A stretch of DNA of 64,000 bases, taken from contig CAYGPJ010000001.1 of NCBI GenBank assembly GCA_964351865.1, positions 110,940 through 174,939 on the forward strand, given 5' to 3'. The stretch is from JBCDJI01 sp964351865. Its GTDB lineage: Bacteria > Verrucomicrobiota > Verrucomicrobiia > Methylacidiphilales > JBCBYL01. The notes beneath the pieces were generated by a model that had not been told where the DNA came from, made no database searches, and worked only from the letters and a program-made list of their open reading frames with translations. Positions 60,554-64,000 of the stretch are shown here, piece after piece. Position numbers and translations under genes: made by a program. Each line of letters opens with the position of its first letter. Positions within the stretch are counted from its first letter, which is position 1.

Positions 60554-61195
60554 TTAGGATTTCTTGAATGAAGTGGGGACCAGAAAACGCGCCAGATCAA
60601 AAGCGGTATCCAAGGCTTGGGTTCCCACCAGATCAAAGGCCAGATTGGTAGATTTTTCCACATACGCATCGGTGCGCTCAAAGCCGTCACTTTCATCGTG
60701 CAGGTGATATTCAATCGCCGAACGGAAAGCCATGTAGAGTCCGTCAGGAAAAAGTGAGTCCAACTTACCCCGCTTGGCGACTTCGCCCGTTTGGCGGCCA
60801 TGCTTCAGCAGATCTTCGCAGAACGATTTAAACTCGGCTTCAAATTTTTCCAGCTCACGTGGTTTCTTCATCGGGCCACATTTAAAACGAATCAGCACCA
60901 GGCTGCGGTATTCAAGCGACCTCTCCAGGAAGGCAAAGATCACGGTTTGGAAGCGCTGGCGTGCTGAGAATGACTGATACTCTTCCCCGGACTTCACGGA
61001 ATGGATTACCTCAATAATGCGATCTCCCCAGAAGGCTTTTTCCACGGACTGGAAAGAAGGGAATTCAGAGAAAAAGTCCTTCTCACTGATTTCGAGGGTG
61101 TTGCAGAGTTGAACCACTGATTCCGGCTCCTTGCCGTGAGTGCGCAGATGGTTCACATACTCGTTCATGATGCGGTATTTCAATTCCATGGCCAA
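60554..61195 (-). CDS. TetR-family transcriptional regulator
   Basis: This 213-residue protein has a short N-terminal TetR-like helix-turn-helix (LEISEKDFFSEFPSFQSVEKAF, about residues 33-54) and a helical ligand domain. The second half contains LIRFKCGPMKKPRELEKFEA and DGLYMAFRSAIEYHL. It is divergent from classic TetR members, with weak conservation of the recognition helix. It starts near 61195 and its stop is 3 bp before the ABC1 kinase gene. It probably represses or activates that operon in response to a lipid- or quinone-related signal; this is inferred from context. Confidence 0.78.
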   Translation of the reverse strand: MAMELKYRIMNEYVNHLRTHGKEPESVVQLCNTLEISEKDFFSEFPSFQSVEKAFWGDRIIEVIHSVKSGEEYQSFSARQRFQTVIFAFLERSLEYRSLVLIRFKCGPMKKPRELEKFEAEFKSFCEDLLKHGRQTGEVAKRGKLDSLFPDGLYMAFRSAIEYHLHDESDGFERTDAYVEKSTNLAFDLVGTQALDTAFDLARFLVPTSFKKS

Positions 61196-61262
61196 AAGTT
61201 AACCCAAATTCATCGAACCGCAATTACGTGCTGATAATATTCCCAAGATTCCCGCTTCCCTG

Positions 61263-61475
61263 CTACCGTTCTTTTTCCGCTTTCTTCAATTGCCGCTGCA
61301 GGCCTTCAAAACGATTTTGGTTACAGGCACAGAATGGGCAAAGTGGTTTATGATACCATAGTGCCACTTTCTCGAGTGGTCGCAGCGGTCGCTCTATGCC
61401 CTTTTCGACCAGATTCAAAGCGCAGCGGCAGTTGGGGAGCAACTCCAGGATTTTCTCTAGAATGGCGTAAACCAT
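61263..61475 (-). CDS. Small Cys-rich protein, zf-HC2/anti-sigma-like
   Basis: This 70-residue protein contains LPNCRCALNLVEKGIERPL and VALWYHKPLCPFCACNQNRF, followed by LQRQLKKAEKE. The pattern of early Cys, R-P-L, a helix, H-x3-CxxC and a Gln/Lys tail matches short zf-HC2-like proteins, some of which are anti-sigma factors. No membrane segment is present. It lies between the TetR gene (67 bp) and the DUF4412 gene (58 bp), all on the minus strand. Function unknown; a zinc-binding regulatory role is plausible. Confidence 0.65.
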   Translation of the reverse strand: MVYAILEKILELLPNCRCALNLVEKGIERPLRPLEKVALWYHKPLCPFCACNQNRFEGLQRQLKKAEKER

Positions 61476-61533
61476 CAGATTAGTTACACCATTTCATTCA
61501 TTCTGCAAATCCAGGAAATCCGGCTTACTGCAC

Positions 61534-62379
61534 CTACTGCACCTGATACTGAGTCGCCAGTTCTTGCAGCCGCTTCATTTGTGCCGGGGTCGGTTGACCG
61601 CCGTTTTTTTGTATTTCCTGCTGGAGCGCTTGCAGTTCCTTTAACACGTCGGGATGCGGCATCCGAGGGGCACTCGGAGCAGAGGGAGCCACGCCTGCGG
61701 GAGCCGAAGCGGCTCCCATGGTAAGTTCGGCATATCCGGCCGGTATTTCGAACCGGGTACTCTCAATCGCACTTTCAGAAATCGATTTCACGGTAGATAC
61801 CGACTCCACCACACCACTGGCATTTTTGTTAATGGTTCGGATAGGAAAGGTCGAGAGTTCTGGGTTTTCATTAAAAAATTGAGTCCACGCCTCGAACTGA
61901 TTCCCGCCCTCGGGATTGTTCTGAATCCGATTAAACGCCTGCATGGCGGATAAGAATTTATCCGTATGCACACTGTCCGGGCTCACCCAGAATTCGGTCA
62001 CATCCCCGTCTGGTTCCGTTCCAATCACCTGCTGGCAGGAATAGCCATTAATTTCCTGCTGCTCACCCGTTTTGCGAAAGCTGATCTGCTCGGAAACTGG
62101 CACACTGTGCTGTGGCATGGCAGCCGTTTCCTGCAGCGAACGTTTCATAAATTGCTTTTGGCCGTGCATCAAGATAACCATTTCATCCTTAGCCGGAGTT
62201 AAAATCACTCCTCCTTGCGCAGAGTCCATTCGCACCCGTTCCCCCGCAAAGGACAATGTGGTTTCAACGGTTTTGCTGTTGGCTTCATGTGTCATGACCA
62301 CAGTGACATCCGCCTGCAAGGGAAGGGCCAATAAGAAAACGGCGACCGAGACCGAGACCGAAATAAGTATACTTTTCAT
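61534..62379 (-). CDS. Secreted DUF4412-domain protein
   Basis: This is a 281-residue exported protein. The start at 62379 begins a signal peptide (MKSILISVSVSVAVFLLALP); the frame extends 17 codons further without signal features. The central part (residues about 20-200) follows the DUF4412 pattern: VTVVMTHEANSKTVETTLSF, INGYSCQQVIGTEPDGDVTE and FWVSPD. A C-terminal tail (ASAPAGVAPSAPSAPRMPHP) is Ala/Pro-rich and ends in a Gln-rich helix. DUF4412 proteins are periplasmic and have unknown function, perhaps binding hydrophobic ligands. It is downstream of the nitronate monooxygenase-like gene by 47 bp. Confidence 0.85.
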   Translation of the reverse strand: MKSILISVSVSVAVFLLALPLQADVTVVMTHEANSKTVETTLSFAGERVRMDSAQGGVILTPAKDEMVILMHGQKQFMKRSLQETAAMPQHSVPVSEQISFRKTGEQQEINGYSCQQVIGTEPDGDVTEFWVSPDSVHTDKFLSAMQAFNRIQNNPEGGNQFEAWTQFFNENPELSTFPIRTINKNASGVVESVSTVKSISESAIESTRFEIPAGYAELTMGAASAPAGVAPSAPSAPRMPHPDVLKELQALQQEIQKNGGQPTPAQMKRLQELATQYQVQ

Positions 62380-62426
62380 GGCAGCATACTGATGCTGTGG
62401 CGCTGAAATGTCAAAATCACATGTGC

Positions 62427-63842
62427 TCAAGTGAGCAGCAACATATCAATGACCTCGCTGGCCCGATACGATTGCCGCCCCTGCATCATTTTCGAAATCA
62501 GCAGCAGGTCATCTCCAGCAGTGACAAGCGCAGGCTCCAAGGCATTTCCTTTTCGCACCTGTCCAATTCCGATGGTTGACAGCAACCCATTACACAAGCA
62601 GACACGACCCGCAGTTTCTGCTGACTCCCCTCCCTTATGTTGGTAAACGTTTTCAGGTTCCGACGGGCAGCGGAAGATAAGTCGGTCCTGATCATCTCGC
62701 ACGGCTTGCCTTAAAAAGCCCAGATCACAAACCCGGCGCCGTTGCTGATAAACGTCCGGATCGCTGATTGTTCCCTGTCGCTGGACCACTTTAAACGGAA
62801 ATCCGGTCGGTGATGCGCTGGGATCAGTATAGACCTGCAGCTTTCCGCTGGCAGCTTCTTCCAAAAGTGACTGTTTTAAACCGGGCTCGATTCCAGATTC
62901 TTCGCAAAACGCAAAAACCGTCCCCACCTGGATGCCCGCCGCACCTGATTCCAATGCCCGCTCCAATTGGCCGGGCCGGCCATAGCCACCAGCTAACCAG
63001 AAGGGTAATCCGAGGGCCCGAAACGCAGCAGGATCAATTTCATCTCGCTTCGTATAGAGCGGTTCACCGGTTGGAGTCAGCTCCATTTTCCCGCGTGGCG
63101 GTGCATTATGCCCCCCTGCAATCGGAGCTTCCACCACAAACCCGTCAATCTTTCCGGATGCTTTCTGTTGTAGATGTTTCGCTAAAGTGAGTGAAGCCAC
63201 GATTGCCAGAAATGCAGGACGCTGCAACGCTTGCCACTTATTTTTTCCCAGAAATTCCAACGGATCTAAGGAGAGATATTCCGCTGCACCCGGAGCGTTG
63301 ATACGTATGTCAGCACGTTGCCCCTGTGCAAAGCGATCCAGGATACCCGGAATCTGAGAGGGAATGCCAGCCCCCATCAAAATCACATTCACCCCTGCCA
63401 GCATCGCACCCAAAAGTAAGGGCAAGGTAGGGAGTTGAATTTTCTCCAACAAATTCATACCCACCGAAAAGGAATGCCCCTCTTTGGCCAGAAATACAGA
63501 TACGTAACCCGCCAGGATATTCAGCTCCGTCAAATGAACTGAAGCATTCAGCGAATGCATCGGAACTGATTTAAACGGCTCCGACTCCGCTTTTCCTCCG
63601 GCAATATAATACTGCTGCAGGATACGTTGGGTGATCGCCGGCACAGGAAACGAATCCATCGCACGTCGTAAATGCCCCCCTATATCACCTAGCTGTAGTT
63701 TACGAGCTAATACCACATCCAGCGCAGTTCCGGATACCACCCCCAGTTGCCCGGTCATCGAAACCGCTTGCGCCAGCCGCCACCCGGAGACGCCAACGCC
63801 CATACCACCTTGAATGATTTTGATTGAAGAAAGTTGATTCAC
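62427..63842 (-). CDS. Nitronate monooxygenase (2-nitropropane dioxygenase)-like flavoprotein
   Basis: This 471-residue protein is an FMN-dependent TIM-barrel protein of the NMO/PfaD-related group. Signatures are IIQGGMGVGVSGWRLAQAV at the N-terminus, GAMLAGVNVILMGAGIPSQI, VEAPIAGGHNAPPRG and FWLAGGYGRPGQLERALESG, with AAGIQVGTVFAF as the FMN phosphate-binding part. It is longer than typical NMO enzymes (about 320-380 residues) owing to the middle insertion and a C-terminal tail with several Cys (RVCLCNGLL). Enzymes in this group oxidise nitronates or act as FabK-like reductases. The exact reaction is uncertain. It starts the downstream run of minus-strand genes. Confidence 0.88.
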   Translation of the reverse strand: MNQLSSIKIIQGGMGVGVSGWRLAQAVSMTGQLGVVSGTALDVVLARKLQLGDIGGHLRRAMDSFPVPAITQRILQQYYIAGGKAESEPFKSVPMHSLNASVHLTELNILAGYVSVFLAKEGHSFSVGMNLLEKIQLPTLPLLLGAMLAGVNVILMGAGIPSQIPGILDRFAQGQRADIRINAPGAAEYLSLDPLEFLGKNKWQALQRPAFLAIVASLTLAKHLQQKASGKIDGFVVEAPIAGGHNAPPRGKMELTPTGEPLYTKRDEIDPAAFRALGLPFWLAGGYGRPGQLERALESGAAGIQVGTVFAFCEESGIEPGLKQSLLEEAASGKLQVYTDPSASPTGFPFKVVQRQGTISDPDVYQQRRRVCDLGFLRQAVRDDQDRLIFRCPSEPENVYQHKGGESAETAGRVCLCNGLLSTIGIGQVRKGNALEPALVTAGDDLLLISKMMQGRQSYRASEVIDMLLLT

Positions 63843-64000
63843 CTATCCATAAAAACTGATAGATGAGCGAAGGCAATATAACTTATGCTAATTTTAAAGA
63901 TATAAGTAAACAATGACGGTTTAACCTGATACTAATGACACCATGCTAGTCCTAAAATAAGCGAATAGCGAGCGCTTCGCGCACGCCACCCGCTTTTGAA
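63843..64000. other. Window end, no gene seen
   Basis: The last 158 bp contain the likely promoter of the nitronate monooxygenase-like gene and AT-rich sequence. The end reads CGAATAGCGAGCGCTTCGCG, a palindromic stretch that may belong to a repeat beyond the window. No reading frame is supported. Confidence 0.4.

Overview
The window looks like a chromosomal stretch of a marine Verrucomicrobiota bacterium, most likely Opitutae/Puniceicoccales (Coraliomargarita- or Lentimonas-like). That assignment is an inference. It rests on the density of secreted formylglycine-type sulfatases and glycoside hydrolases without SusC/SusD, a GPH sugar:cation symporter, a PEP-CTERM protein, a GFTLVELLVV pseudopilin, exported Gfo/Idh/MocA and DUF1080 proteins and monomeric isocitrate dehydrogenase. 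No rRNA, tRNA or CRISPR array was recognised by eye.

Positions 1-29966 form one large minus-strand polysaccharide-utilisation locus. In transcription order it holds a LacI regulator, a pseudopilin, a GHL6-type glycosidase and two sulfatases, then a PEP-CTERM protein that ends at a clear intrinsic terminator. Next come a GPH symporter, a GH130 phosphorylase, two tandem small secreted paralogues of unknown family and three more sulfatases. An SGNH esterase, a sialate-O-acetylesterase-type esterase and a 1055-residue clan GH-A lipoprotein follow, and the last operon is GH10 lipoprotein, GH5, GH130 mannosylglucose phosphorylase and GH3 (cut by the window edge). Predicted location suggests a division of labour: esterases, five sulfatases and lipoprotein hydrolases strip and cut an acetylated, sulfated, mannose- and xylose-containing glycan outside the cytoplasm. 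The symporter then imports the products, and cytoplasmic GH130, GH5 and GH3 enzymes finish them by phosphorolysis and hydrolysis. The exact substrate is inferred.

Positions 30.3-39.6 kb are an accessory island of defence genes and their wreckage, mostly plus strand. It contains two broken GIY-YIG genes (one ending at a 196-bp MITE-like element), an hsdM C-terminal scrap, a coupled AbiEi/AbiEii-like (type IV toxin-antitoxin-like) pair behind repeated operator-like sequences, and a SYLF lipid-binding protein. Further on are an hsdM N-terminal scrap joined to a frameshifted DUF1524 nuclease scrap, a class II Fic protein behind an array of palindromic repeats, an apparently intact hsdR without hsdS or full hsdM, and a truncated AAA ATPase.

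Positions 39.5-47.1 kb hold a DUF1080/Gfo-Idh-MocA pair (possible 3-keto-glycoside chemistry), a nucleoside deaminase, and a CheB-CheR-PAS protein next to a PAS histidine kinase with a receiver domain. Positions 47.1-64 kb are mostly housekeeping-like: VapBC, a permease with a Cys-rich partner, monomeric isocitrate dehydrogenase, OmpA-like and TPR proteins, an acetolactate-decarboxylase-like protein with a transglutaminase, PPK2, an ABC1 kinase with a TetR regulator, a DUF4412 protein and a nitronate monooxygenase-like protein. Several families of short dispersed inverted repeats lie in the gaps of the second half.
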